Source: Drosophila miranda (lineage: Eukaryota > Arthropoda > Insecta > Diptera > Drosophilidae). From it: 64,000 bases of DNA. Shown here piece after piece: positions 14,900 through 26,845 of the stretch (positions within the stretch are counted from its first letter, which is position 1; every line of letters starts with the position of its first letter). Below the pieces are notes generated by a model. It saw nothing but the letters and a program-made list of their open reading frames with translations. It made no database searches and was not told the origin of the DNA. A program made the translations under genes and the position numbers. The stretch lies in contig NC_046674.1 in assembly GCF_003369915.1 (NCBI RefSeq), forward strand, positions 20,835,657-20,899,656, written 5' to 3'.

Positions 14900-17196
14900 A
14901 TGAACCAGCTGTGCAAAGTGTGCGGCGAACCGGCGGCTGGTTTTCATTTCGGGGCATTCACATGCGAAGGCTGTAAGGTGAGTACTCCCGTTCCCGTTCC
15001 CGTTTCTATTCGTTCCCCATTCGCATTCCTTCCATTAGTTGAGAAATATCTCTTCCAAATGGATATTTTATGGGGATTACCCGAGACAATTGTGAGAAAG
15101 ATGGGTGCTGCGATTTCGCACATTTCGTAGACAAAACAAGTCGACAAAATGTGCAAAAAATGATCTCGATTTTGGCTTTTACTTTCCATCAAATCGAAAA
15201 CATTATTACTATAATTAAAATTCAATTCGGTAGATTAATCGATTTTTAATTGACTTTAAGTAGATACGTGTGCGCACCTCAGCACAAAGCAAAAGCCTTC
15301 AAATGGCATGGGAAAATTTCTGCAAAATTTAGAGCAGTTATCAGGGAGAGCGGGAACTACAACTACAACTACGAATACGAATACAAGTAAGAGTATGAGT
15401 ATGAGTGTATATGTATATGTAGAGATAGGTAAGCCTCAAGGCGAGCACAAATGTAAACTGCAGTCAATCAAATAAAAATTACATGCATATTAGATGAGTC
15501 AGCGCATTCGGAAACAAAGGTCCCAGACACCCATCAAACGTGGCTCAACTCCACTCAGAGTTGAACTTCAAAATCCACTCCGCCATGAGTCGGCACCCGG
15601 CACGGCACCAGCCTCAGCCCCAGCCCCAGCCCCAAGCAACAGCCCCGAAACAATGGAAATCAGTTGCGATACAATAAATGGTGCATGAAGATTTATTCGT
15701 ATCTATGCTGTTCCTTCTTTGTGGCGTGCCCCATCAGTAGTTGGGCAGTAGTTGGGCACATTATGAACGCACATTTGATAATTGAGGCAAGTTCGACAGC
15801 GGTAGACAGGTGCACACACACACAGAGGTGAGGTAAAGAGGTGACATCCATTGTTAAAATGTTGTTAGCCAGTTGCTCAGCTGAGATGACCCACAGAGCC
15901 AGCAATCCTTGGGCAATCCTCGGTTACTACTTGGGAAGAGTGTTGCAGTCCATGGGCCATTAGAGACATCTTTTACACATTCGTTTTGGGTATGAAAAAG
16001 ATCGGACAAGTAGTTCACAAATCTCCACTCGTCGCAGAAGTCACCCGTTTGTCTAGATACAAGATACTCATCTGAAATCTTTCTCTTCCCGCCTTTTGCA
16101 GTCCTTCTTTGGGCGCACCTACAACAACATCGCGGCTATAGCCGGCTGCAAGCACAACGGGGACTGTGTGATCAACAAGAAGAACCGCACGGCCTGCAAG
16201 GCGTGTCGCCTGCGCAAGTGCCTCTTAGTGGGGATGTCGAAGAGTGGCTCCCGCTATGGACGCCGCTCCAACTGGTTCAAGATCCACTGCCTGCTGCAGG
16301 AGCAGCAGAGCACGGCGGGTACAGCCAGCGGGACTGCTGGTAGCGGACCAGGGGGGGTCGGTGGGGTAAGCAGTGCGAATCTGGAGCAGCTCGCGCGCCT
16401 GCAGCAGGCGAGCCACCAGGCGCGGCAGACCTACCAGGACAAAACGAATCCCTGCATCAAGTCAGCCACCTCCAGCTCCCCCACAATGGGGGGAGTGGGC
16501 GCGGCGGGAGCCACCTCCTCCGCAGCCTCTCCTAGCCTGCCCGGATTCCTGCAGGCGGCCAAATATCTCAACGATCGCCAGCAGCACCAAAAGCACCAGC
16601 AGCGGCAGTTGAAGCTGGAATCCCGCCTGAGTAACACCCCCAGCGACTCCGGCGCATCATCGGCCGGCGATCCCAACGAGGATGGTGCCACCAGTGTGCT
16701 GAGTGGCAACACCACGGGCGTCATCAGCACCGCTGCATCAATGCCCAAGCTGGGCCAGCGGCAGGGTTGCCCTCCATTCCCCGCCACTTCCGAGCCGGAC
16801 GCAGATCTGGCTGCGCAGCAGCAGCGCCAGCGCCATCAGGAGCTGCTCGAGATCTTCCGCAGTCACTCGGAGCCGCTATACAGCTCCTTTGCCCCGTTCA
16901 GCCACCTGCCACCAGTGCTGCTCGCGGCCGGAGTGCCCCCACTGCCCATCTTCAAGGACCAGTTTAAGGCGGAACTGTTATTTCCGGCCGCCAGCAGTCC
17001 CGAGCTGGACGAACCCATCGATCTCTCGCTGAGATCGCGAACAGATCCAGCCAGTCCCTTGGCGCCTGGCTCAAACAGTCCCAGTTTGAGCGAGCCTGCA
17101 GCGGCCGGTCATTTCCTGGACGAGTCCTCGATCCTTGTCCGCAAATCCACGCCCCTCGACCTCACTCTGGTGCGCTCCCAAACCCTAACGGGCTGA
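14900..17196 (+). CDS. eg: Eagle, knirps-family nuclear receptor transcription factor
   Basis: Sequence-specific repressor-type transcription factor of the knirps family, acting in the nucleus; in flies eagle specifies neuroblast 7-3 and serotonergic lineages. Coding exons are 14900-14977 and 16102-17196, giving 390 residues. The intron (GTGAGT donor, TTTTGCAG acceptor) falls after CEGCK inside the DNA-binding domain, the position I recall for the knirps family. Residues 1-26 form zinc finger 1 with the P box; finger 2 follows (CKHNGDC, then CKACRLRKC). The knirps box [16 protein letters not shown] comes next. No ligand-binding domain is present. A CtBP-type motif EPIDLSLR lies at about residue 330 and a related TPLDLTL at about 376. 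Eagle is preferred over knirps or knrl because of the [13 protein letters not shown] finger and the length (about 373 in D. melanogaster, as I recall; kni and knrl are longer). The ATG abuts a splice acceptor, so the 5' UTR is spliced from upstream. Confidence 0.92.
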
Positions 17197-17514
17197 AAGA
17201 TAGCCGGGATCTGAGATTCGAGATTGCCTGAAAATTCGTTCCAGTGCTAAAACAATTTCGAAAAGATATTCTTACCTGCAGAAGAAAGGACCACGGAGAA
17301 ATGGGCGCTAAGATACTCGTATATGAATACCGAAACCAGAAGAAATCTACCCATAAAAACCCCTTCATCTTCATCATTTTGGTGCCAGTGAAATTATGTA
17401 CAAATATCAATATCAATATTTTTTTTTTAGCTCAATTACAGCCGCTAAGAGAAAAGAGTGAACAATCGTATTATATATACAAAAAAAAAATATATATATA
17501 TATATAGAAATATA

Positions 17515-17520
17515 AATAAA
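17515..17520 (+). terminator. Candidate eagle polyadenylation signal
   Basis: AATAAA about 320 bp after the eagle stop, in an A/T-rich stretch with a T/G-rich run following. Further possible signals lie near 17754. This is a motif-only call. Confidence 0.4.
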
Positions 17521-17523
17521 TAA

Positions 17524-20500
17524 ATGATACTTTCTAGACAAATTTACAAATGATTGTCATTTAATGTGCTATGTGAATTAGCTTACATTTCCGTTTTTTT
17601 TTTTCTCTTTATTTATGTATAAATATTTTTAGTTATTAGACAGTAGGGTTTTTTTTTCGTTGTTTTCGTATTGAACTTTTGTTTGTTTTATTATTTTTAA
17701 ATAATTTATTTGCCTAGATGTTAAGCCAATGTATAAATTTAAAAAGAAGAGTAAAATAAAAGTGAAAAGTTATGAAGAAATGCTGATCTGGTGTGCGTGG
17801 AAAATATTTGAGAAAATTTTGTAGTCGTTTTGGTGGTCCCCAACTAAACATTTTTCCAACCACCACATAAAATGAATTTCTTTCTTTGAGCTCCTTCAGC
17901 TCTCTCTCTCTCTCGCTCTTGAGGTTGACATAAAAAGCTTCATTCAATTGACACATGACCAAACTTTTCCATGACCATCTACAGCAGAAATTTGTTCAAT
18001 ATACAAGTACAGGTACATATATACTATAGAGGGATATATGTATGTATGATGTATAAGTAAGTTTTCGATTCAACTGTCACGGCTTCTGTGTTTACGTGTA
18101 TATCCATCAAGAGGCGAACACAAATCCTGACCGCAGCGAGCCCGGTACCCAGTCAATGCGTTATTCATTACATAACCATGCTGCTGCTGCTGCTGCTGCT
18201 GACATATTTCCAAATGTCAGGCTACCTAGATGTTGACTATATAAATGTAATTATGACAGCCCTGGACAGATGACACAATCCGCACAGACTCAACGGGAGA
18301 GCTGGGACTTGTAGTCGACTTGTGGTGGCAGAGGGAAATCTAATGACTTAGAAAACGAACTCAATTTGAACATCTGTATGAACTTAAACAAAAACACTTT
18401 GAAATATTTGGGGAAACTCAAAGTTCATATCAAAGCTATGTACATAAAATGAAAGCATTGATTGATTACTCATCGCAAAGACACCTCATACCTACCTAAT
18501 CGTATACTAAACACTCATCTACATCTAAACGATATATTTTATTGTACAATATACATATAACTCACTCATAGCTGCATATGTGTACACAGAGACAAGCTCT
18601 CTTGATTGGCTCATCTCAGTATTTAAGCTTCGAGTGGCGATTCGCACATCTATTCAGTCAGCTCGGCTCGGCGCGGTGTCTGTGTGTGAGAGTATCTTAC
18701 GGAACACGCCCCCTGAGAGCAGGGAGACAAAGTGAGATACAAAGCTAAATAATCGCACGACACACCACACGCACAATTAGCCGCGGCAGCCACAGTAGCC
18801 GTTAAACAGAAATAATAGTCTAATCGAAATGAATACTCGTACACGGAATACTCGTACCTCGTATGCCAGACAGATCGAGCCACTCAGACGGAGATCGTGA
18901 GCATAAAACATCGAATCGCGTGCTCAATATGCCTTTAAAATGCATTTATTCACAACGAATGTGGCCAAATCGGGTTGTGCCCGGGAGATGGGGCCGGCCT
19001 GAGGCAGGGCCCCAGGCTGAGACAGAGCCAGGGGCAGGGGCCGAGCTGGGACAGAACAAGTGGTCTTTTGTGTAGATGGTTGTTGCAGATACTTTCGCAA
19101 TGAGTTTTATTGGTGTCGTTGATAATGATCAGGGAAACAAGAGACTACCGATGAAACAAGGGATACTTTTACTTTTCTATGTATATGGATGCAAGTTATT
19201 CTATTTAATTCAGTTGTTTTTTTAATCACAATTCAGTCCAAATGGAGACCACCCACCTCACGTAGCCCCACATTTTTATGTAATACAATACCCACAACAA
19301 TAATAATCATAATATTTTGTGACGATTTACGACTGTTGAACTTGAAGCATTCAATAAAATGAGAAAAATAAATAAATCTATGGCACGGAGGAAATGAAAT
19401 CAGTCTACAGAGCCACACAGCGGGGCGAGCATTTACAAACAATGAAATTCAATGCAATAATTCAAGATTCAATTGAATTTTAAGTACGCCCAGAGCAGAG
19501 CAGAGCAGAGCAGAGCAGGCAGCTTCCTTCTGGATCTGTAACTAGAAACTGACGATAAGCCAAGGCCTAAGGTCCACTAACTGTCAGTCAGCAAAACGAT
19601 CTGATGGTCTGACGGTCTTGCCGACGGCAATCCATCTCAGTCCGACTTGTCTGTCGCGCACGCGCATAAGCATTTCGCTGGGATGGAGAGGGAGATGGAG
19701 ATGGAAGAGCTGAAGGCGTCGTCATCTGTATATAAGCGGGAATTGGCCCCAAAACTGAGACAATTTTCGAGTCAGATTGTGGTCATGATGTTGTTGGGCA
19801 ATATACGGGTCTGCGTATAAATTATACGGAAACTTTAGATGGAAAATCATAAGAGAAATTGTTATTTTTCCCATCACATAGCACATCTAATCCTTCCATT
19901 CTTTAGGTATAACATAACCCCCTTATAACCCTCTTAAAGAACCGTTTAAGACCAAAGAGCATCCAGTACTAAAGACTTTTCATCTACCCGCAGTGAAATC
20001 GCTTAAAGATCCACAACAAATCTCTGCAACAAGAGTTCAGAGTTGTCAATAAAAATTAATTGCAATTTTATTGCCACAGAAGGCAGCTCCTGCATACAAA
20101 GTACCTGATACGCATGGCACCTAAATGCTCTTTGAAGAAAGGTAACCATGAATAAGAACGCAGTTGGTAACAGATCAAGTATAGTAATATACCATTATAT
20201 TATTATTATTGTAATATAAATACATACATAAGTCAATCCAAATAATAAATAGTTCGCATTGGAGTCACATACATATGTATGCCAGAGAGTATTTATTGAA
20301 CGTGTTGGATCACCCCTGCAGTTGTTTAAAAGCAACGTACGTGTCTGACTTCCTGACCAAAGATTCGATTGACCCAATTTGGAAGCGTCCCTCGACATGA
20401 AACCAAAGAAGAACAAAATTAATTCAGCTTAATTTTCCACTTTTTGATGCTGCGAGCATCTTTAAACGCTCAAAATGCACAACACGTGCGTCCCAAAACA

Positions 20501-21990
20501 GCAAACAGCTGTAAAGAGCACCAAAAGAAGGAAGAAGCAAGAATAATTTTGACTTAAAGTAAGGCATAACATTCAAATTTATAAATCTTATATTAAAACC
20601 AATGTCTAATTTTCTTGTTCTATATTTTCGGAAGCAGATTGCATAAATAAGTTGTTTTTTTTTCCATGCTCATAAAAACATCATAAATTAAAATTTGTTT
20701 TAATACTAGTATAATTCTTTTGAGACTTCCTTCTCATTTATTCTGAAAAATCTGAAAAACTTTGAGTCGTATCAATATCGTGGCAGCCCTTCCCTAAGCA
20801 TGCATATCTCTGGGCTGAATCTTTACCGGAGAGGAAGGAGGCCGCAAGGCAACTGGAATCGGTAATTGCAGATATGAAAAGGATTTTAGTTAATTCATCA
20901 GATGGTTTAAAAAATTTGAGATGTGGTTAAAATTTGATTGGCACAGTCTTTAAATAAAGTCTTATAATATATATATCAATAGTATATGTACATATACATG
21001 TATATAGAATAGTTTTTTCATATAAATTTAATTTTTTGTATTAAACTTGACTTTAATGCATTTGAAAATAATATTAAAACTAATTGAGCGGAGCACTGGC
21101 AGTGATTTTAATATATTTTTAATTCTTTTTTTTTTACTCCAATCAAGAAAGATTTTTAAACATGCTTTTTACAGGAATTCTACACCAGTCTGGCAGCGCA
21201 TGTGATTTGTTTTAGTTTTATATTTTTTTAAATTTTTTGGAAACTTCCAATTTGTTTATTGATTTGTTGATTTGGAAATAAAGTTGTTTTGATTTATTCG
21301 TTTAGCTGTTACATATGTTATGTATGTATATTGTTTATTGTTTAGAGTTCAACAATGATCAGTATAACTGTATAGAAAAAAAATACACATATCATAAATT
21401 ATCTACTACTGTCAAGTTCGCTTACACAATTGTCTTGATATTTTTGGTAATGACGAGACCAGGCGCAAAAACAATATTCTAAGAGAGGCCGGACAAGATA
21501 AACATAAAGTAGTTCAGTGGTATAGGGGTCAGAAAATGGTTAAGACCATCTTTTGATAAATCCAATGACTCTTTGGCTTTATTCGATATAGCGGATATAT
21601 GGGAAATAAAATTGTACCTAAAGCACAAAAAAAAAGGGAAAAAATTTTAAAGGATTTTTATTCAATATGCCGTTTGTTGCAAATAAAACTAAAGCTCCAA
21701 TCTTTCTCGCTATCACTTCGTGTTTTTCCCGATAGTCCCATCGCTAGAACAGATGCCCAACACTGAAAGATGCGGCCCGCCATTTCCGCCATCTTGACTT
21801 TGCGTGAAGTTAGCGTCGGCTGATTTTATAATATTTATAATGCAACCCTACTACCAAAGTAAGTGAAAAAGTGAGGTAAGCCATCGAAACACTCGATACT
21901 CAATTGTCGCATTTAGATCTCATGTTAAGAGCAATGGCCTAACCGTTTTGATCGTCTCGGCTCCACCGGTCAGCATTAGAAGCCCCAACG
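17524..21990. other. Non-coding interval between eagle and the decayed gene
   Basis: No supported gene is present. It contains an AGAGC-type repeat at about 19493-19518, a CTG run near 18181-18201 and AT-rich DNA. Two spots look promoter-like: TATTTAAG plus TCAGTC near 18620-18660, and TATATAAG near 19729. Both are described separately or under the findings. Confidence 0.5.
18620..18660 (+). promoter_or_regulatory. Candidate orphan core promoter (TATA plus Inr)
   Basis: TATTTAAG begins at 18620 and an initiator-like TCAGTC has its A at 18656. The spacing of about 36 bp is slightly longer than the usual 30-31 bp. A GC-richer leader follows, but no clear protein gene does. If real, it might start a non-coding RNA or an exon of a distant gene. 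Confidence 0.25.
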
Positions 21991-21994
21991 CCTG

Positions 21995-22742
21995 TTTTCC
22001 TTTATTTTGCCCGATCACCAGTTGGAGTCAAGTCTGGACTACTCAACATTCGCTCTGAAGGATCCCTCGATGCTGCAGAGCACCATGGTACGTGGACGCG
22101 ATTCAGCAAAAAAATATGAGCAGCGTCGCAACCAGCTGCTCGCTGGACTGGCCATGACATGGACGTACGAAGCACTCCACGACGCGATAATGTCGCGATA
22201 AATATGCGGCCAATCGCATGTACGTGTGCCGGCAGGGTATCCCCTGCCTATCAAGGTGCTGTAGAACAGTACTACTTTTCCAAGCTGCTCCGCAATGACA
22301 TCAAGGCGCCGGACCTGAACAAGTTCGAAGTTCCACGAGAGAGCTACCATAACACGACCAGCAACTTTCCGAACTGATGGGAGACCTCAAAAGTTTTAAA
22401 TTCAATCTAAGGATTACCTCGAAAAAGCCGTACAAGGGCATACCCTAGGACAAGCAGGAGGAATGGTTCGGCACCAAATACACCATTATACCAATGCCAG
22501 CACAGTGGAGGAAGCTGTGGATCATATACAAATAGAAGCGCATGGCTCAAATCTTGCCACCCGAAGCCAATCGGTTTGTGGAATGAGCAGGGAAAGCCCA
22601 AGCAGCCGCCTTCCCCAAGAGGTTCCTCAAGACGGACACCAGCGAGCTGTGGTTGCGACAGGATGACAAATTTGCAATCGACGCTGCAAGCAAGCCTTCC
22701 TATCTACGCCGAACACAAGCACCAGCGCGAGTACTACTGCAG
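21995..22742 (+). pseudogene. Decayed protein-coding gene of unknown family
   Basis: Several frames carry protein-like stretches in succession. The first is at about 22007-22201 (contains RRNQLLAGLAMTWTYEAL). The next is at about 22180-22374 (contains KLLRNDIKAPDLNKFEVPRE), then about 22380-22550 (contains EEWFGTKYTIIPMP), then about 22610-22740 (contains KRFLKTDTSELWLRQDDKF). Frameshifts and stops separate them, so no single product is possible. The composition is unlike the surrounding AT-rich DNA and reads as one former protein of over 200 residues. A GTAAGG donor-like site follows at about 22743, which would suggest a DNA-level remnant rather than a processed copy. I do not recognise the family. 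Confidence 0.55.
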
Positions 22743-23381
22743 GTAAGGTATCTTCATATGCTTTCTATGCTTTTTCCCATGATAATCTGGATCTTGAATT
22801 CTAGTCTGTATTCTGTAGTGGCATCCGTTTGTTCGTTTGTCTTCACGTAAAACATTATCGTCTGTGTGTGGAGCAACAGCAGAGAAACGATAAATTCATA
22901 CTCTGAAATTATAAAATGCGGTACTGTGCCATGAACTGAAAGCCTAGTTCTCAGATCGACGATATATTTTTTCGAAAAAATTTGTCATATATTTCGCTTG
23001 CGGCAGAGTACTAGGTCAGATTCTGATCTCCTTATAAATTAATAAACTGACTGGTAGAAAATTAATAAATTATAATATCCTTATACTATAATCGGCTTTC
23101 ATTCGACTGCTTTAATGAGATTACATTTTTCTTCACGATTGCATTTTCCTAGCCAGCTGGCATAGCCGATTTTTCGATCAGGACAGAAAACGATTAACCC
23201 ATTGTAGACCAGTGAACACCATAATACTCTCCACGAAAATTATGAAGATACCGTTTTTTTAACTCTTTCTCCATAGGAAGGATAGGATGGATCTACTAAC
23301 TACAAACTATAGATCTAACTAAAGTTGTTCACATATTTAAAAAGGAGGGCGTTAAGTGGGCTAAGTTCGTTCTTGTGTCAT

Positions 23382-23466
23382 TGGTATATTTGCGGTATAT
23401 TTTGAAAATGAGACGGTATATTTCGGTATATTTCTGACGGTCATACCGTATGTCACCGTCACACTG
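23382..23466 (+). promoter_or_regulatory. CycH core promoter: GGTATATTT array plus GTCACACTG
   Basis: Four GGTATATTT-like copies (Ohler motif 6 type) occur between 23382 and 23433. A motif-1-type CGTCACACTG follows at 23457-23466, 68 bp before the CycH start codon. In Drosophila these motifs mark TATA-less housekeeping promoters bound by factors such as M1BP. A block of about 58 bp matches the reverse complement of repeat DNA at about 33255-33315 and 40600-40655. Confidence 0.7.
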
Positions 23467-23533
23467 TGTACAATGAGCGGGACCACGAAGACAACTTGTT
23501 GAAATTAATATCCAACAATATCAGTTGTGCATC

Positions 23534-24752
23534 ATGTATCCTGTGAGCTCGCAGAAAAAATCCTGGACATTTGCCAATGAGTCGCAGCTGTTGGCCTTTC
23601 GTTTGGAGCAGAATTCCAAGTACATTGTGGAGCACGACTCCGAGTGTCAGGAGAGCGACCTAGAGAAATTTTTTCTCACGCCGGCGGAGGAGCGCCTGCT
23701 GCTGAAGCAATATGAAGTCTATTTGTTTGATTTTTGCCGACGCTTCGATCCGCCCATGCCCAAATGTGTGGTGGGCACCGCATTTCACTATTTCAAGCGT
23801 TTCTATCTGAACAATACGCCGATGGACTATCATCCCAAGGAAATACTGTGAGAATACTCAACTAAAAAGATATAGAGAATAGCCTAATCTGCTCATTTGG
23901 TTCACAGAGCCACCTGTGTGTTCGTTGCCTGCAAGGTGGAGGAGTTTAACGTGTCCATAAGTCAGTTTGTCAACAATATCAAGGGCGACCGGAACAAAGC
24001 CACAGACATTGTGCTGTCTAATGAGCTGCTGTTGATTGGCCAACTGAACTACTACCTTACCATACACAATCCGTTCAGACCCATTGAGGGGTTTCTTATA
24101 GACGTAAAGGTCAGAAAATTAAATAACATCGTATAAGCCATGTCCATCTAATCTTTTGCCTTAGACTCGGAGCAATATGCAGAACCCGGATCGTTTACGT
24201 CCACATATTGAAAGCTTCATCGATTCCACTTATTACACGGATGCCTGCCTGTTGCATACACCGTCACAGATCGGCCTAGCCGCTGTGCTGCATGCGGCCA
24301 GCCGAGAGCAGGAGAATCTGGACAGCTATGTGACTGATTTGCTGTTTGTGTCAGCGCGGGATAAGCTGCCAAGTCTTATTGATGCCGTACGAAGTAAGTT
24401 TTGTGACGAACTGCGATCCCAATAACTTTTTTAACATGTATTTATGTTCCAACAGAAATCCGTATCATGGTCAAACAGTACCAGCAACCCGATCGGGATA
24501 AGGTCAAAGCCATCGAAAAAAAACTGGATAAGTGCCGCAATCAGGCAAATAACCCAGACAGTGAACTGTAAGCTTTGATGGATACCCCCTTTTATAAATT
24601 AACATTCTCAATATGCTGGTCAATCCTTCAACAGGTACAAGGAGCGCTTGCGGCGAATGTACACTGATGAGGACGATATTCCCGCTGAGGATGCCTCTTT
24701 TCATATTGCTGATGTGAGCTCGGACACCTCCGCTATGAATACCAGCCAATAA
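23534..24752 (+). CDS. CycH: Cyclin H, Cdk7 partner in the CAK complex and TFIIH
   Basis: Regulatory subunit of Cdk7; with Mat1 it forms the Cdk-activating kinase that also phosphorylates the RNA polymerase II tail within TFIIH in the nucleus. Five exons: 23534-23847, 23908-24109, 24165-24393, 24456-24567 and 24635-24752. Together they give 324 residues, the length of D. melanogaster CycH as I recall it. The start [13 protein letters not shown] matches the conserved cyclin H N terminus, so I chose ATG 23534 and not an upstream non-ATG codon. Cyclin box sequence includes [18 protein letters not shown] and [11 protein letters not shown]. The C-terminal helix contains [14 protein letters not shown]. 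All four introns are 55-67 nt with consensus ends. An AATAAA hexamer overlaps the stop codon (24748-24753), with another at about 24823. Confidence 0.96.
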
Positions 24753-24876
24753 ATAGAATATACAAAATGAAATCGCTTATTTCGAATTTGTTATATTTTT
24801 ATTCATACATCAAATACCGCAAAAATAAATATTCACCAATTCATCCATTTTTGTGGCATTTTTCGCTCGTCGCCTG

Positions 24877-24887
24877 CGGTCACACTG
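24877..24887 (+). promoter_or_regulatory. Motif-1 (M1BP-type) element before lodestar-like copy A
   Basis: CGGTCACACTG, a strong match to the Drosophila core-promoter motif 1, lies 54 bp upstream of an ATG at about 24941. That ATG may be the former start of the lodestar-like copy. It implies that the inverted pseudogene region could be transcribed left to right. Confidence 0.55.
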
Positions 24888-24940
24888 GTAGCTCAACAAG
24901 AATATTCAAAAACAAAATCGTGTAGTTCGGATGTGTAAAG

Positions 24941-26845
24941 ATGGAAAAGGTTTGGGCTGAGACAGCTACACTGGCTTATTGATAAGGTCGTCGATGCTCA
25001 GCGCCGTGGACCTGTTTCTCCTGCAGGCATAGGACCTGACCGGCAGCAGGTCACAGTTTGCTATGTGCTCGTCCAACTTCAACTTTATCAACCCCTCCAT
25101 GGATTTAAAAACAAATGGCCCTTTGGTTTTGGAAGGAGGTAGAGTCTGCTTTCTTCTTGGGTATGGGCACCATCTTTATCCTGCGCCAGACTTCAGGGAT
25201 GACGCCACTCAGCCATACCTTATTTGTAATTTCAAAAAATTACAAACATTATTCACCTCTTAGTGCGATGCAACCCATTTGTATAACCTTTCAGAGTATG
25301 CCAATGATGCAGATGTCATATTGGAGGTCAGTAGTGCGGAATATAAGAAGACGATGTCGAAATTTGACGAGCTTGTAAAGAAGGTGCTTGCTTTAGAGCA
25401 GCGTAAGCGGGAGCTTGAAGGGGCGTCTAAAACAGGACCACCAAATAGTGAGGGCAACGATCGTTTGATAGAAAATGGCGATATTCTAGACACTCTGCGA
25501 GTATGTAAGGAGCAGACCGGTTATTCCGAGCCTCAAGAGAACGTGAAGCCGCAATGGGCCAATCTGTTTTCGGGTCTGAATCGCCATCGGAACAAAGCTG
25601 GCGCCACTCCCGATCAATTCTATCAGCACAAGGCGAACATTATTTCCACTCGAAAGGTGAAACAATAATCAAATGATTTCTCGACGTATATGACTGTATT
25701 TTTGTATATCACAGATCATCTACGACCCAAAAGAGCCCACACCCACTGGCGTTCAGCTTTCTGAGCAGTCCCCGCTCCTGCTTGTGGACTTGCTAAAGCA
25801 TGAGAAGCGCGGTTTAATATGGATGCAGTTCCAGGAACTGCAGGAAATTCGCGGCATCCTGGAAGACGCATGAGCTAGGAAAGACTCTTAGAATGATTTC
25901 CCTAATCTTGGCCCCTCTGGAGACAAAGAAGCTCAAAACAAAAAACAAAACAAAAGCAGAGAGCTTTAGTGGCCAAATGGAATAAAAAACTACAACGAAT
26001 GCCGGTTAAACAGATGCCAAAACTTCTCATTTTCGATGTTGAGTACTATGAGGACCAGGAAGACCAGGAACAAGAAAATAAGTATGAACCACCTCTGATT
26101 GAAGACCCCGAGATATAAGAGTCTGAAGGAGAACACGAAGAAGATGAAAGTGGTCCGCGGGCACTTTAATGGTCTGCCCGCTGAGCGTGATGTTCCAGTG
26201 GGCAGAGGAAGTGGCTTCCAAAGTGGCATCAAATACCATCAAAGTTTTCACATTTCATGGTCCCAATCACCATGACATCAGCTTGATGGAACTCAGAAGC
26301 CGCGACTCTGTTATAACCTCGTACCATACCGTCGCCTCAGAGGTTGGGAATCTTGCCAATAGTTCCCGCCTGCTGGCCGTAAGAAATGTTAGGACTAGCT
26401 GCTTCAAGTCCGTCTTTCTCTTCTTCGCACATTGTCTGGGCACTGACAGGGACACCTGTCCAAAACAGGGCCATCGATGTCATTGCGCTGCTGCGTTTCC
26501 TGAACGTACCGCACTTCACGCATCTAAAACAGCGGAAGATGATGCTGAGCGGGGGCATGGTCTCTTTCGCCCTAGCTTCTTTATTAAGCCTTTGATGCTG
26601 CGTCGTGCCAGGCAGCAGTTGCAGGCTTCCGGGGACATGCCGCTACTGCCTGCCTTCACAGCTGGCAGATGTACAACTATCGAAGCCTGAAATCACAAAG
26701 TATATTGAACAAAAATATATGAGCAATTCCTTCGATCACTTGGCTACAATCCACAAAAAAAGGTGAAGGAAATCGTTATTCTGGTGCTGTTTCTGCGCCT
26801 TCCTCAATTTTGCTGCCATCCCTGTCTTATGGTTAAGGTGAGTAG
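24941..26845 (+). pseudogene. Lodestar/TTF2-like SNF2 ATPase remnant, copy A
   Basis: Fragments follow the order of a TTF2/lodestar-family SNF2 protein but are broken by stops and frameshifts. A coiled-coil-like segment lies at about 25279-25668 and contains KPQWANLFSGLNRHR. An intron-like junction with TATATCACAG follows near 25713. Next come DLLKHEKRGLIWMQF and a lost Walker A region near 25850-25890, where the expected [13 protein letters not shown] reads GILEDA then a stop. Then TLMVCPLSVMFQWAEEV and FHGPNHHDISLMELR (about 26160-26300), VWALTGTPVQNRAIDV (about 26431-26480), LMLRRARQQLQASGDMPLLP (about 26593-26652), and near 26800-26840 a CCHP segment that marks the start of the second helicase lobe. 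Nothing clear remains after that. The retained intron argues against a processed copy. The 24941 start and the first 300 bp are uncertain. Confidence 0.75.
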
